Assembly: GCF_003665435.1 (NCBI RefSeq)
Contig: NZ_CP023407.1
Coordinates: 3,100,001 to 3,164,000, forward strand
Direction of reading: 5' to 3'
Source of the DNA: Streptomyces fungicidicus
GTDB taxonomy: Bacteria > Actinomycetota > Actinomycetes > Streptomycetales > Streptomycetaceae
DNA length: 64,000 bases
Under the pieces are notes generated by a model. It saw nothing but the letters and a program-made list of their open reading frames with translations, did no database searches and was not told where the DNA came from. Each line of letters opens with the position of its first letter. Position 1 is the stretch's first letter. Positions 36,237 to 45,957 of this stretch are shown piece by piece. Made by a program: the position numbers and the translations under genes.

Positions 36237-37733
36237 ATGGCGTCCAGCCTGACGAAGGACTCGGTCACTCCGGGCACCCCCGGTTCCGAGAAGACCTTCT
36301 TCGGCCACCCCCGCGGACTGGCCACACTCTTCATGACCGAGATGTGGGAGCGCTTCTCCTACTACGGCATGCGCGCTCTCCTCCCGCTGTACCTCGTCGC
36401 GCCGGGCGGCCTGGCCCTCAGCGCCGGCACCGCGACGGCGATCTACTCGGTGTACGTCTCGCTCGTGTACCTGCTCGCCATGCCCGGCGGCTGGTTCGGC
36501 GACCGGGTCTGGGGTCCCCGCAAGACCGTCGCCGTCGCCGGCGCGGTCATCATGGCGGGCCACCTGACGCTGGCGCTGCCCACCTCGGGCACCTTCTACG
36601 CGGGTCTCGGCCTGGTCGCCATCGGCTCGGGTCTGCTGAAGGCCAACATCTCCACGATGGTCGGCCACCTCTACAAGGGCCCGGACGACCCGCGCCGCGA
36701 CGGTGGCTTCACCGTCTTCTACATGGGCATCAACCTGGGCGCCTTCGCCGCGCCGCTGATCATCGGCACCGTCGGTGAGAGCGTCAACTGGCACCTGGGC
36801 TTCGCGCTCGCCGCGCTGGGCATGGGCCTGGGCCTGGTGCAGTTCCTGCTGGGCAGCCGCCACCTGGACGCGCACTCCAGCGTCGTCCCCAAGCCGCTGT
36901 CGTCCGAGGAGAAGTCCTCGACCCTGCGCAAGGCCGCCCTCTGGGCGGGCATCGCCGTCGTCGCCTACGCCGCCCTCGGCCTCTCCGGCAACTACACGCT
37001 GAACTGGGTCCTGGTCCCGCTGACGCTGCTCGGCGTGATCATCCCGGTGATGGTGCTGGCGCGCATCAAGCGCGACAAGGACCTGGATCGCGCCGAGCAG
37101 TCGAAGATGTCCGCCTACATCTGGTTCTTCGTCGCCGCGGCCGTCTTCTGGATGATCTACGACCAGGGCGGCTCGACGCTGTCGATCTTCGCCGACTCCT
37201 CGGCCGAGAACAGCGTCCTCGGCTGGCAGTTCCCGGTCTCCTGGTACCAGTCCGTGAACCCGGTGCTGATCATGGCGCTGGCCCCGGTCTTCGCCTGGTT
37301 CTGGCTGGCGCTGAACCGGCGCGGCAAGGAGCCGAGCACCATCGTGAAGTTCGGCTCCGGTCTGGTGCTGGTCGGCGCGTCCTTCTTCCTCTTCCTGGCC
37401 CCGCTGTCGATCGCCGAGGGCGGTCACAAGGCCGCGGCGATGTGGCTGGTGGCGATCTACTTCACGCAGACCGTCGGTGAGCTGCTGCTCTCCCCGGTCG
37501 GCCTGTCGGTCACCACGAAGATGGCGCCCGCGAAGTACGCCTCGCAGATGATGGGTGTCTGGTTCCTGGCCGTCACCGCCGGTGACGCCACGACCGGCCT
37601 GCTGTCCATCGCCGGCGTCGACCTGAACAAGACGGGCATCGTCGCGATGGAGGCGAGCCTCGCCGTGCTCGCCGGTGTCGCGGTGTGGATGTACCGCAAG
37701 AAGGTCAAGGCCCTCATGGGCGACGTGCGCTGA
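36237..37733 (+). CDS. POT/PTR family peptide:proton symporter
   Basis: 498 residues, about 14 hydrophobic segments. It has the POT signatures EMWERFSYYGMRALL (the E-x-x-E-R-F proton-coupling motif), GDRVWGPRKTV and FTVFYMGINLGAFAAPLI (the PTR2 motif). Imports di- and tripeptides with protons. AAGGAA lies just before the ATG. Transcription ends at a strong hairpin after the stop. Confidence 0.93.
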   Translation: MASSLTKDSVTPGTPGSEKTFFGHPRGLATLFMTEMWERFSYYGMRALLPLYLVAPGGLALSAGTATAIYSVYVSLVYLLAMPGGWFGDRVWGPRKTVAVAGAVIMAGHLTLALPTSGTFYAGLGLVAIGSGLLKANISTMVGHLYKGPDDPRRDGGFTVFYMGINLGAFAAPLIIGTVGESVNWHLGFALAALGMGLGLVQFLLGSRHLDAHSSVVPKPLSSEEKSSTLRKAALWAGIAVVAYAALGLSGNYTLNWVLVPLTLLGVIIPVMVLARIKRDKDLDRAEQSKMSAYIWFFVAAAVFWMIYDQGGSTLSIFADSSAENSVLGWQFPVSWYQSVNPVLIMALAPVFAWFWLALNRRGKEPSTIVKFGSGLVLVGASFFLFLAPLSIAEGGHKAAAMWLVAIYFTQTVGELLLSPVGLSVTTKMAPAKYASQMMGVWFLAVTAGDATTGLLSIAGVDLNKTGIVAMEASLAVLAGVAVWMYRKKVKALMGDVR

Positions 37734-37751
37734 GTCCCCCCACGGCTCGAA

Positions 37752-37792
37752 CCGAAGGGCCCCGCATCCTGATCGGATGCGGGGCCCTTCGG
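37752..37792. terminator. Terminator of the POT transporter gene
   Basis: An 18-bp stem (CCGAAGGGCCCCGCATCC and its complement around a TGATC loop) lies just after the stop and before the convergent anti-sigma gene; likely bidirectional. Confidence 0.9.
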
Positions 37793-37856
37793 CTTGCCCT
37801 GGTGCGGTGGTGCCGTTCCTGCTGCGGTGGCGCTGCTCCTGCGGGGTGGTACGGCG

Positions 37857-38420
37857 TTACGCCGGCGCCCCGAGTTCCGCCCAGACCGTCTTGCCCGCGA
37901 CGTCCGGGGCCCGTACGACCCCCCAGTCGAGGCAGAGGCGCTGCACGATGAACATGCCGTGGCCGCCGGGGCGGCCGGCCCGGTGCGGGGTGCGCGGGGC
38001 GGGCTGGCCCGTGCCCCGGTCGGTGACCTCGATCCGGATCACCTTCCGGTCGCAGGAGATGGCCAGCCGGTCCGGTCCCTCGGCGTGCAGGCACGCGTTG
38101 GTGACCAGCTCGGAGACGACCAGCAGGACGTCCTCGGCGGCGGCCCGCTGGTCGGCGGTGGCGGCGGGCAGCCAGCCCCACGCGTACAGCGCCTGGCGGG
38201 TGAAGTCGCGGGCCAGCGGTACGACGCCGCTCTGGCCGTCGAAGCTCAGCCGGCGGACCCTGCCGCCGTCCGGGGTACCCGAGGACTCCGGCGGCGCCGT
38301 CGGCACGGCTACGCCCCCGTCGGACGCGCTCCCCGCCGGCACGCCGCCCCCGGAAGTCCCGGAAGCGCCGCTGGGCTCCGGCCCGCGGTCGCCCGGCGAG
38401 TAGGGCCGGGTGGTGCTCAT
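37857..38420 (-). CDS. prsI: Anti-sigma factor, HATPase_c kinase-like (PrsI type)
   Basis: 187 residues. The first ~65 are a Gly/Pro/Ser-rich tail. The rest is an RsbW/SpoIIAB-like GHKL ATPase: ARDFTRQAL, VLLVVSELVTNACLHA (N box), IEVTDRGTG and GGHGMFIVQRLCLDWGV (G boxes). Such proteins bind a SigB-type sigma factor and phosphorylate a STAS antagonist. Position beside a STAS gene and divergent sigma gene matches the SigI/PrsI/ArsI switch of S. coelicolor as I recall it. GAGGTGA precedes the ATG. Confidence 0.8.
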   Translation of the reverse strand: MSTTRPYSPGDRGPEPSGASGTSGGGVPAGSASDGGVAVPTAPPESSGTPDGGRVRRLSFDGQSGVVPLARDFTRQALYAWGWLPAATADQRAAAEDVLLVVSELVTNACLHAEGPDRLAISCDRKVIRIEVTDRGTGQPAPRTPHRAGRPGGHGMFIVQRLCLDWGVVRAPDVAGKTVWAELGAPA

Positions 38421-38662
38421 CAGCGCTTCACCTCACCGTGTCACCAGTTCACGAATCACAAGATTCCGTACCCGTTCAGTCACGCGTGCACGGACCGTCC
38501 GGTTCCCGGCGCTCTCGCGACCACCGCGTCCCGCACGTTCAGGGTGTCTCCTGCCCGGGCGGATCGAGGGAACACCCATGTATTCGCGCGAAAAGGCGCG
38601 ACGGAGGGGATCCCGCTGTCGCGTGGGGGTGGTGAGCGCCCGTCCGGGCCCGCTCGCGCGGG

Positions 38663-39088
38663 TCACGCGGAATCGTCGGCCAGCGCCGCCTCGAGAGTGT
38701 CGTGGACCGTGAACACCGCGTCCGCTCCCGTGATCTCGAAGACGCGCGCCACCACGGGCTGCATCCCCGCGAGATGGACTCCGCCCCCTGCCGCCTCGGC
38801 CTTCAGCCGGGCTCCGAGCAGCACGTTGAGCCCGGTGGAGTCACAGAACTCCAGCCGGGAGCAGTCGATGACAAGCCGCTTGTACCCCTTGGCGAGGCAG
38901 TCCTCCAGCGGCTCACGCAACAGATCGGCGGTGTGGTGATCCAACTCACCCGCCGGAGTCACGACGGCACTGGGGCCCTCTTCTCGCACCTCGACCAGAA
39001 GCCGGCCCGACTGTGCGCTGCCGACCGTCCCGCGGTCCATGCCGTCTCTCTCTCCCGACCTCGGCTGTGTGCTGACGTCCTCGAACAT
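38663..39088 (-). CDS. arsI: STAS anti-anti-sigma factor (ArsI type)
   Basis: 141 residues with a STAS domain: VVTPAGELDHHTADLLREPL, then VIDCSRLEFCDSTGLNVLL, where Ser84 of DSTG is the site normally phosphorylated by the kinase partner. Unphosphorylated, it would bind the anti-sigma factor and free the sigma factor. Starts at 39088 (GGAAGG upstream) and at 39040 (GGGAG upstream, 125 aa) are both plausible. It is 242 bp upstream of the anti-sigma gene on the same strand and divergent from the sigma gene. Confidence 0.85.
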   Translation of the reverse strand: MFEDVSTQPRSGERDGMDRGTVGSAQSGRLLVEVREEGPSAVVTPAGELDHHTADLLREPLEDCLAKGYKRLVIDCSRLEFCDSTGLNVLLGARLKAEAAGGGVHLAGMQPVVARVFEITGADAVFTVHDTLEAALADDSA

Positions 39089-39287
39089 TACGCCTTCCGG
39101 CAACGCTGCGACAGCCGAACAATCACGCACAAACGGACATACACCAACAGAACGCACTTGCGATCGGCTCGGGAAAACGGGTAGGGCTAGTAAGAACACA
39201 CCCGACACGGCCGGCTTTGGAGGCGCCGCACACCGCAGTGCACGTATCGGCTTCGGCAGCCATATGCCGAGAACGATGGAGGACATC

Positions 39288-40202
39288 ATGTCACCCCGGC
39301 TCGACGCATCGCCTACCCCGAGAGCGACGTCGACACTCCCTCCGGAACATCTGGATCCCATCGAGCAGGACGACCCCGGTGTCGTCCCGGACGACCTCCT
39401 CGCCGGACTTCCGGAGATCCCCCCGTACGAGGAGGTGGGCCCGGTCGACGCGCGAGCCCTCTCCAAGACCCTCTTCGAGCGCCTCGAGTCGCTGGAGGAA
39501 GGCACCTCCGAGTACTCGTACGTACGCAACACGCTCGTCGAGCTGAACCTCGCCCTGGTCAAGTTCGCGGCCTCGCGCTTCCGCTCGCGCAGCGAGCCCA
39601 TGGAAGACATCATCCAGGTCGGCACCATCGGCCTGATCAAGGCGATCGACCGCTTCGAGCTGTCGCGCGGGGTGGAGTTCCCCACCTTCGCGATGCCCAC
39701 CATCATCGGTGAGATCAAGCGCTTCTTCCGCGACACCTCGTGGTCCGTCCGCGTACCGCGCCGGCTGCAGGAGCTCCGGCTCGACCTGGCCAAGGCCGGG
39801 GACGAACTCGCCCAGCAGCTCGACCGCTCGCCGACGGTGGCCGAACTGGCGGAGCGCCTGGGCATCACCAACGAGGAGGTCGTCGAGGGCATGGCGGCCT
39901 CGAACGCCTACACCGCCTCCTCGCTGGACGCCCAGCCGGAGGAGGACGACGCCGAGGGTGCGCTGGCGGACCGGATCGGCTACGAGGACCACGGCCTCGA
40001 GGGCATCGAGTACGTCGAGTCGCTGAAACCGCTGATCGCCGAACTGCCGCCGCGGGACCGGAAGATCCTCTCGCTGCGCTTCGTCGCGGGCATGACCCAG
40101 TCGGAGATCGGCGAGGAGCTGGGCATCTCCCAGATGCACGTCTCGCGCCTGCTCTCGCGGACGCTGGTGAAACTGCGCAAGGGGCTCACGGTCGAGGAAT
40201 GA
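39288..40202 (+). CDS. sigI: SigB/SigF-family RNA polymerase sigma factor (SigI-like)
   Basis: 304 residues. Region 2 (LVKFAASRFRSRSEPMEDIIQVGTIGLIKAIDRFE, then EFPTFAMPTIIGEIKRFFRD), region 3 (RVPRRLQELRLDLAKA) and region 4 (LPPRDRKILSLRFVAGMTQSEIGEELGISQMHVSRLL) are complete; region 1.1 is absent, as in stress sigma factors of this type. It would direct a stress or osmotic regulon, held by the kinase-like anti-sigma factor next door. GGAGG lies 6 nt before the ATG. The name rests on remembered synteny with S. coelicolor sigI. Confidence 0.9.
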   Translation: MSPRLDASPTPRATSTLPPEHLDPIEQDDPGVVPDDLLAGLPEIPPYEEVGPVDARALSKTLFERLESLEEGTSEYSYVRNTLVELNLALVKFAASRFRSRSEPMEDIIQVGTIGLIKAIDRFELSRGVEFPTFAMPTIIGEIKRFFRDTSWSVRVPRRLQELRLDLAKAGDELAQQLDRSPTVAELAERLGITNEEVVEGMAASNAYTASSLDAQPEEDDAEGALADRIGYEDHGLEGIEYVESLKPLIAELPPRDRKILSLRFVAGMTQSEIGEELGISQMHVSRLLSRTLVKLRKGLTVEE

Positions 40203-40228
40203 TCCTCACCGGGTGACACCTGTCCTCC

Positions 40229-40257
40229 AGGGGGCGGTCCGGGCCGGGCCGCCCCCT
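40229..40257. terminator. Terminator between sigI and hutI
   Basis: AGGGGGCGG pairs with CCGCCCCCT around an 11-nt loop between two convergent genes. Confidence 0.75.
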
Positions 40258-40281
40258 TCGGGCTGTCCGGGGGCCCGCGGC

Positions 40282-41454
40282 TCACACCTCGCGTACGCCC
40301 CGCCGCCACACCCCGGCGACCAGCGGCACACCGGGCCGGTAGGCGAGGTGGACGTGGCTCGGGGCGTCGAGCAGGGTGAGGTCGGCGTACGCGCCCGGGG
40401 TCAGCCGGCCGATGTCGGTGCGGCGCAGGGCCGCCGCGCCGCCCGCCGTGGCCGACCAGACCGCCTCGTCGGGCGTCATCCCCATGTCCCGCACCGCGAG
40501 CGCGACGCAGAAGGGCACGGAGGACGTGAAGGACGAGCCGGGGTTGCAGTCCGTGGACAGCGCGACCGTGACGCCGGCGTCCAGCAGCCGGCGGGCGTCG
40601 GGCCACTCGGCGCGGGTGGAGAACTCGGCGCCGGGCAGCAGGGTGGCGACCGTGCGGCCGCTCGCGAGGGCGTCGACGTCGGTGTCGCCGAGGTGGGTGC
40701 AGTGGTCGGCGCTGGCCGCGTCGAGTTCGACGGCGAGCCGGACGCCGGGCCCGTACGTCAGCTGGTTGGCGTGGACGCGCGGGTGCAGGCCCTTCGCCCT
40801 GCCCGCGGTGAGGATCGCGCGGGCCTGGTCGCCGTCGAACGCCCCCTCCTCGCAGAACACGTCGATCCAGCGGGCGTGCGGCGCGCAGGCGTCCAGCATC
40901 TCGCCGGTGACCAGGTCCACGTAGGCGGCCGGGTCCCCGGCGTACTCGGGGGCGACGATGTGGGCGCCGAGGAAGGTGACCTCGTCGGTGTGCCGGGCCG
41001 CCAGGCGCAGCGCGCGGGCCTCGTCCGCGGTGGTCAGGCCGTAGCCGGACTTGGTCTCGAAGGTCGTGGTGCCCTGGCGCAGGGCCTCCGCGAGGTGGCG
41101 GGTGAGGTTCGCCTCCAGTTCCGCGTCGCTCGCGGCCCGGGTGGCGGCCACGGTGGTGCGGATGCCGCCCGCGCTGTAGGGGCGGCCGGACATGCGGGCG
41201 TTGAACTCCTCGGTGCGGTCGCCGGCGAAGACCAGGTGGGAGTGCGAGTCGACGAAGCCCGGGACGACCGCCCGGCCTCCGGCGTCGACCCGGTTGTCAG
41301 TGGGGGGTGCTTTGCTTGATTCACCGGTCCACACGACGCGGTCGCCCTCGATGACGACGGCCGCGTCCCGGACCAGACCGAGGGGGGATTCGTCACCGAG
41401 GGAGGGGTCGTTGGTGACCAGCTGGGCGATGTCGCTGATGACGGTGCTGCTCAT
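40282..41454 (-). CDS. hutI: Imidazolonepropionase
   Basis: 390 residues of the amidohydrolase superfamily. Metal ligands are in [12 protein letters not shown] and [11 protein letters not shown], with ADHCTHLG and [13 protein letters not shown], all typical of HutI. It hydrolyses 4-imidazolone-5-propionate to N-formimino-L-glutamate in histidine breakdown. GAGGA precedes the ATG. It is the last gene of hutU - M20 hydrolase - hutF - hutI and 20 bp from hutF. Confidence 0.95.
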   Translation of the reverse strand: MSSTVISDIAQLVTNDPSLGDESPLGLVRDAAVVIEGDRVVWTGESSKAPPTDNRVDAGGRAVVPGFVDSHSHLVFAGDRTEEFNARMSGRPYSAGGIRTTVAATRAASDAELEANLTRHLAEALRQGTTTFETKSGYGLTTADEARALRLAARHTDEVTFLGAHIVAPEYAGDPAAYVDLVTGEMLDACAPHARWIDVFCEEGAFDGDQARAILTAGRAKGLHPRVHANQLTYGPGVRLAVELDAASADHCTHLGDTDVDALASGRTVATLLPGAEFSTRAEWPDARRLLDAGVTVALSTDCNPGSSFTSSVPFCVALAVRDMGMTPDEAVWSATAGGAAALRRTDIGRLTPGAYADLTLLDAPSHVHLAYRPGVPLVAGVWRRGVREV

Positions 41455-41474
41455 GGTGTCCTCATGGGTGGTCG

Positions 41475-42818
41475 TCAGGCGCGCAGTGCCGCGACAGCCT
41501 GTGCGAGGGCTCCGGGTACGTCGGGGACGCGCGTGTGCGCCCCGTCGCGTACGACGTGCCGGCCCGCCACGATCGTGTGCCGTACGTCCGCCGCGGTCGC
41601 GGCGAATACGGCCGTCTCGGCCCCGAGTCGGGGCAGCGGCCCCGCCGTTCTGACCGAGTCGAGCGCGAGGGTGGTGAGGTCGGCGCGCGCCCCGGCCTCG
41701 ATGGTGCCCGCGTCGTCCCAGCCGAGGGCCGCGTGCCCGTCGGCGGTGGCCGCCCGCAGCAGCGCGGCGGCCGTCCAGTGGCCGCGGCTGCGGGTGCGCA
41801 GACGCTCGTTGAGCTCCATCGCGCGTGCCTCCTCGAGCAGGTCGATCACGGCGTGGCTGTCGGAGCCGAGGGAGAGCGGGGAGCCCTCGTTCTGCAGGGC
41901 GGCGGCGGGTCCGATGCCGTCGGCGAGGTCGCGTTCGGTCGTCGGGCACATGCAGGTGCCGGTACCGCTGCCGCCGATGAGGGCGATGTCCTCGGCGGTG
42001 AGGTGGGTGTTGTGGACGCCGGTGGTGCGCGGTCCGAGGACGCCGTGCAGGGCCAGCAGCTGCGCCGGGGTGCACCCGTGGATCTCCTGGCAGGCGTCGT
42101 TCTCGGCGGTCTGCTCCGACAGATGCACATGGAGCGGGGCCTCCCGCTCCTCGGCCCACCCCGCCACGGTCGCCAGCTGGTCCGCCGGCACGGCCCGGAC
42201 GGAGTGGACGGCCGCCCCGATCCGGGCGTGCTCCCGTTCCCGGAGGGCCGAACAGCGCCGGGCCCAGGCGTCCGCGTCGCCGTCGGAGAAGCGGAGCTGG
42301 TGGGTGGTGGGCGGCTGTCCGAAGCCGGAGGAGAGGTAGGCGGTGTCTAGGAGGGTGATCCGGATGCCGGCCTCGGCGGCGGCCTCGAGGAGTGCCTCGC
42401 CCATGGCGTTGGGGTCGGCATAGGGCATGCCGCCGGGCGCGTGGTGGACGTAGTGGAACTCGCCGACCGTGGTGATCCCGGCCAGCGCCATCTCGGCGTA
42501 CACGGCGCGGGCGAGGGCGTGGTAGGTGTCCGGGGTGAGCCGGTCGGCCGTGGCGTACATGATCTCGCGCCAGGTCCAGAAGGTCCCGGAGCCGACCTGG
42601 ACGGTGGAGCGCAGGGCGCGGTGGAAGGCGTGGCTGTGGGCGTTGGCCAGTCCCGGGAGGGTCAGTCCGCGCAGTACCTCGGCGCCGGGCGGCGGGGCGG
42701 GGGTGCCGGGGTGGACGGCACGGATGCGGCCGTCCCGGACGTCGAGGGCCACGCCCGGCTCGACATGGGTGCCGAGCCAGGCGTGCTCCAGCCAGTACGT
42801 CCGCGGGGTGGCAGTCAC
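41475..42818 (-). CDS. hutF: Formimidoylglutamate deiminase
   Basis: 447 residues, amidohydrolase superfamily. [16 protein letters not shown] carries the first metal histidines; [32 protein letters not shown] and [14 protein letters not shown] follow. It deiminates N-formimino-L-glutamate to N-formyl-L-glutamate and ammonia, so the organism uses the five-step histidine route. The GTG start shares GTGA with the stop of the preceding M20 gene. Confidence 0.94.
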   Translation of the reverse strand: MTATPRTYWLEHAWLGTHVEPGVALDVRDGRIRAVHPGTPAPPPGAEVLRGLTLPGLANAHSHAFHRALRSTVQVGSGTFWTWREIMYATADRLTPDTYHALARAVYAEMALAGITTVGEFHYVHHAPGGMPYADPNAMGEALLEAAAEAGIRITLLDTAYLSSGFGQPPTTHQLRFSDGDADAWARRCSALREREHARIGAAVHSVRAVPADQLATVAGWAEEREAPLHVHLSEQTAENDACQEIHGCTPAQLLALHGVLGPRTTGVHNTHLTAEDIALIGGSGTGTCMCPTTERDLADGIGPAAALQNEGSPLSLGSDSHAVIDLLEEARAMELNERLRTRSRGHWTAAALLRAATADGHAALGWDDAGTIEAGARADLTTLALDSVRTAGPLPRLGAETAVFAATAADVRHTIVAGRHVVRDGAHTRVPDVPGALAQAVAALRA

Positions 42819-44173
42819 GTGCAGGCCAGTCCTTCCAGTACGCCGGCGAGGGCGGTCACGCCGGCCACGCAGTCGTCCTCGGTCGCGTACTCGGCCGGGG
42901 AGTGCGAGACGCCGGTGGGGTTGCGCACGAACAGCATGGCGGTCGGGACCCGTCCGGAGAGGATTCCGGCGTCATGTCCGGCGCCGGTGCCGAGGACGGG
43001 CACCGTGCGGCCGGTGTCGCCGGCCAGGATGCGGGCGAGTTCGTCGCGCAGGGCGTGGTCGAACTCGACGACGGGGGTGAAGGACTCCCGTTCGACGTCC
43101 AGGGTGACGCCGTGCTGCCGCGCGTGGTCACGGGCGGCCTTCCGTACGCCCTCGACGACGGTGTCCAGGCTCTCCTGGTCGGCGGCGCGGGAGTCGAGCC
43201 AGCCGCGCACCAGGGAGGGGATGGCGTTGACGCCGTTCGGCTCGACGGCAATCTTGCCGAAGGTGGCCACGGCGCCGGCGAGTTCCGCCTCGCGGCGGGC
43301 GGCGAGGACGGTCTCGGCGTACGGCAGCATCGGGTCGCGGCGGTCGGTGAGCCGGGTGGTGCCGGCGTGGTTGGCCTCGCCCCGGAAGTCGAACCGCCAG
43401 CGTCCGTGCGGCCAGATGGCGGAGGCGATGCCGACGCGGTCGCCGGACAGGTCGAGGGCGCGGCCCTGTTCGACGTGGAGTTCGACGAAGGCACCGATGC
43501 GGTCGAGCCGTTCGGGGTCGGGGCCGAGGGTGCCGGGGTCGTGTCCGGCGGCCTCCATGGCCTGCGGGAGCGTGATGCCGTCCGCGTCGGTGAGCCGGTG
43601 GGCCTGCTCGACGGTGAGCGCGCCCGCGGTGAGCCGGGAGCCCACGCAGGCGAGCCCGAACCGGGCGCCTTCCTCGTCCCCGAAGTTGACGACGCCGAGC
43701 GGCTTGGTGAACCGCGCGCCCCGCCGGAGCAGTTCGTCCAACGCGGAGAAGGCGGAGACCACCCCGAGGGGCCCGTCGAAGGCCCCTCCGTCGGGCACCG
43801 AGTCCAGGTGCGACCCGGTGACGACGGCGTCCCCGCGCGCGGGGTCCCCGAGCCACCCCCACTGGTTGCCGTTCCGGTCCACCTCGTACGCCAGCCCGCG
43901 CGCACGCACCTGCTCCTCGAACCACTCCCGGCACTCGGCGTCGGCCCCGCCCCAGGCGAACCTCCGGTACCCACCCGATTCGGAGCTCCGCCCGATGCGC
44001 GCCAACTGCCGCCACATCTCGTGGAACGAGGACACTCCAGGCTGTGGGCAGTCGTTCCGCGGGGCGAGGGGGGTACCTCCCATGCCCTTTGGGCCATGGG
44101 GGCGGGTGGGCACAGCCGCACCCGCGGGCGGCGGCGGTGCCCCCGCCCCCACCGACGCGTCGCCGTCCCTCAC
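42815..44173 (-). CDS. M20-family amidohydrolase (allantoate amidohydrolase/carbamoylase-like) in the hut operon
   Basis: 452 residues from the GTG, or ~400 for the conserved part. Zinc ligands are in [38 protein letters not shown] and [11 protein letters not shown], as in AllC/HyuC enzymes that cut carbamoyl or formyl-type groups from amino acids. Lying between hutU and hutF, it is a candidate for releasing glutamate from N-formylglutamate, since no hutG is seen here; this is inference. The GTG at 44173 overlaps the hutU stop (GTGA) and has a GAGGGTGAG site; conserved sequence starts only near residue 48 ([15 protein letters not shown]), so a later start is possible. Confidence 0.82.
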   Translation of the reverse strand: MRDGDASVGAGAPPPPAGAAVPTRPHGPKGMGGTPLAPRNDCPQPGVSSFHEMWRQLARIGRSSESGGYRRFAWGGADAECREWFEEQVRARGLAYEVDRNGNQWGWLGDPARGDAVVTGSHLDSVPDGGAFDGPLGVVSAFSALDELLRRGARFTKPLGVVNFGDEEGARFGLACVGSRLTAGALTVEQAHRLTDADGITLPQAMEAAGHDPGTLGPDPERLDRIGAFVELHVEQGRALDLSGDRVGIASAIWPHGRWRFDFRGEANHAGTTRLTDRRDPMLPYAETVLAARREAELAGAVATFGKIAVEPNGVNAIPSLVRGWLDSRAADQESLDTVVEGVRKAARDHARQHGVTLDVERESFTPVVEFDHALRDELARILAGDTGRTVPVLGTGAGHDAGILSGRVPTAMLFVRNPTGVSHSPAEYATEDDCVAGVTALAGVLEGLACT

Positions 44174-45840
44174 GCCGACTCACCCTCACCCTCACGCATC
44201 GGCACCCGCACGCCCCGCTCACCGGCCACCGACTCCGCGATGTCGTACCCGGCGTCCACATGCCGGATGACACCCATCCCGGGATCGTTCGTCAGCACCC
44301 GCCGGATCTTCTCGCCCGCCAGCCCCGTCCCGTCGGCCACCGTGACCTGCCCGGCGTGGATCGACCGCCCCATGCCGACGCCCCCGCCGTGGTGGAGGGA
44401 GACCCACGACGCCCCGGAGGCCACGTTCACCATCGCGTTCAGCAGCGGCCAGTCGGCGATCGCGTCCGACCCGTCCAGCATCGCCTCGGTCTCCCGGTAC
44501 GGCGACGCCACCGACCCGCAGTCGAGGTGGTCCCGCCCGATCACGATCGGCGCGGCCAGCTCCCCGCTCGCCACCATGTCGTTGAACCGCTCACCGGCCT
44601 TGTCCCGCTCCCCGTACCCCAGCCAGCAGATACGCGCGGGCAGCCCCTGGAAGTGCACCCGCTCCCCCGCCAGCTTGATCCAGCGCGCCAGGGACTCGTT
44701 CTCCGGGAACAGTTCCAGGATCGCCTTGTCGGTCTTGGCGATGTCGGCGGGATCACCCGACAGCGCGGCCCACCGGAACGGCCCCTTGCCCTCGCAGAAC
44801 AGCGGCCGGATGTAGGCCGGCACGAACCCCGGGAAGGCGAAGGCCCGCTCGTACCCCGCCAGTTGTGCTTCGCCGCGGATCGAGTTGCCGTAGTCGAACA
44901 CCTCCGCCCCGGCGTCCTGGAAGCCGACCATCGCCTCGACGTGCCGCGCCATGGACTCCCGCGCACGCGTGGTGAAACCGGCCGGGTCCTTCGCGGCGGC
45001 GTCGGCCATGTCTTCGAAGGCCATGCCTGCGGGGAGGTAGGCCAGGGGGTCGTGGGCGGAGGTCTGGTCGGTGACGATGTCGATGGGCGCGTCCATGGCG
45101 AGCAGCCGCGGCACCAGCTCGGCCGCGTTGCCCAGCACCCCGATGGACAGCGGCTCGCGCCGGTCCCTGGCCTCGACGGCCAGCCGCAGCGCGTGGTCGA
45201 GCGAGTCGGCCCGCACGTCCAGGTACCGGTGCTCGATGCGGCGGTCGATGGCGCGCGGGTCGCAGTCGACGCAGATCGCCACGCCGTCGTTCATCGTCAC
45301 GGCGAGCGGCTGGGCGCCGCCCATCCCGCCGAGCCCGGCGGTGAGCGTGATGGTCCCGGCCAGCGTCCCGCCGAACTTCTTCGCGGCGACGGCGGCGAAG
45401 GTCTCGTAGGTGCCCTGGAGGATGCCCTGGGTGCCGATGTAGATCCAGGAGCCGGCGGTCATCTGCCCGTACATGGTGAGGCCGAGGGCCTCCAGGCGGC
45501 GGAACTCCTCCCAGTTGGCCCAGTCGCCGACGAGGTTGGAGTTGGCGATGAGGACGCGCGGCGCCCACTCGTGGGTCTGCATGACGCCGACGGGCCGGCC
45601 GGACTGGACGAGCATCGTCTCGTCCTGCTTGAGCGTCCGCAGCGTGCGGACCATGGCGTCGAAGGAGCGCCAGTCGCGGGCCGCCTTGCCGGTGCCGCCG
45701 TAGACGACGAGCTTGTCGGGGTGCTCGGCGACCTCGGGGTCGAGGTTGTTCTGCAGCATCCGCAGGGCGGCCTCCTGCTGCCAGCCCAGGGCGCTCGGTT
45801 CCGTGCCGCGTGGCGCTCGCACGGGTCGGGGTCCGGACAT
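44170..45840 (-). CDS. hutU: Urocanate hydratase
   Basis: 556 residues, full length. NAD-binding [11 protein letters not shown] (~residue 185), [27 protein letters not shown], the FDYGNSIRG block, [19 protein letters not shown] and [19 protein letters not shown] with the active-site Cys region are all present. It hydrates urocanate to 4-imidazolone-5-propionate. AGGAGGAGG precedes the ATG. First gene of the minus-strand hut operon; hutH is not in this window. Confidence 0.97.
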   Translation of the reverse strand: MSGPRPVRAPRGTEPSALGWQQEAALRMLQNNLDPEVAEHPDKLVVYGGTGKAARDWRSFDAMVRTLRTLKQDETMLVQSGRPVGVMQTHEWAPRVLIANSNLVGDWANWEEFRRLEALGLTMYGQMTAGSWIYIGTQGILQGTYETFAAVAAKKFGGTLAGTITLTAGLGGMGGAQPLAVTMNDGVAICVDCDPRAIDRRIEHRYLDVRADSLDHALRLAVEARDRREPLSIGVLGNAAELVPRLLAMDAPIDIVTDQTSAHDPLAYLPAGMAFEDMADAAAKDPAGFTTRARESMARHVEAMVGFQDAGAEVFDYGNSIRGEAQLAGYERAFAFPGFVPAYIRPLFCEGKGPFRWAALSGDPADIAKTDKAILELFPENESLARWIKLAGERVHFQGLPARICWLGYGERDKAGERFNDMVASGELAAPIVIGRDHLDCGSVASPYRETEAMLDGSDAIADWPLLNAMVNVASGASWVSLHHGGGVGMGRSIHAGQVTVADGTGLAGEKIRRVLTNDPGMGVIRHVDAGYDIAESVAGERGVRVPMREGEGESA

Positions 45841-45861
45841 GGTCTGCCTCCTCCTGCGGAC

Positions 45862-45909
45862 GAATACTGCAGATATTCACATCCTGACCAGCTGAATAGA
45901 ACTAGTCAA
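45862..45909 (-). promoter_or_regulatory. hutU promoter with operator-like inverted repeats
   Basis: On the minus strand TTGACT (45904-45909), 17 bp, CAGGAT (45881-45886) forms a good promoter. TATTCA (45874-45879) and TGAATA (45893-45898) make a 6-bp inverted repeat with a 13-bp gap that overlaps the -10, and GAATA (45862-45866) pairs with TATTC (45874-45878). A repressor bound here would block hut transcription. Confidence 0.5.
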
Positions 45910-45957
45910 GACAGGGGCGGCTCGGCACGGCCGTGCGAGGGATGTTTGGCTGGTCGC

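Noticed and set aside
44044..45957. A long plus-strand ORF that joins the PLP enzyme frame from 44044
   Set aside because: The part before 45958 is antisense to hutU and the M20 gene; the real enzyme starts near 45958.
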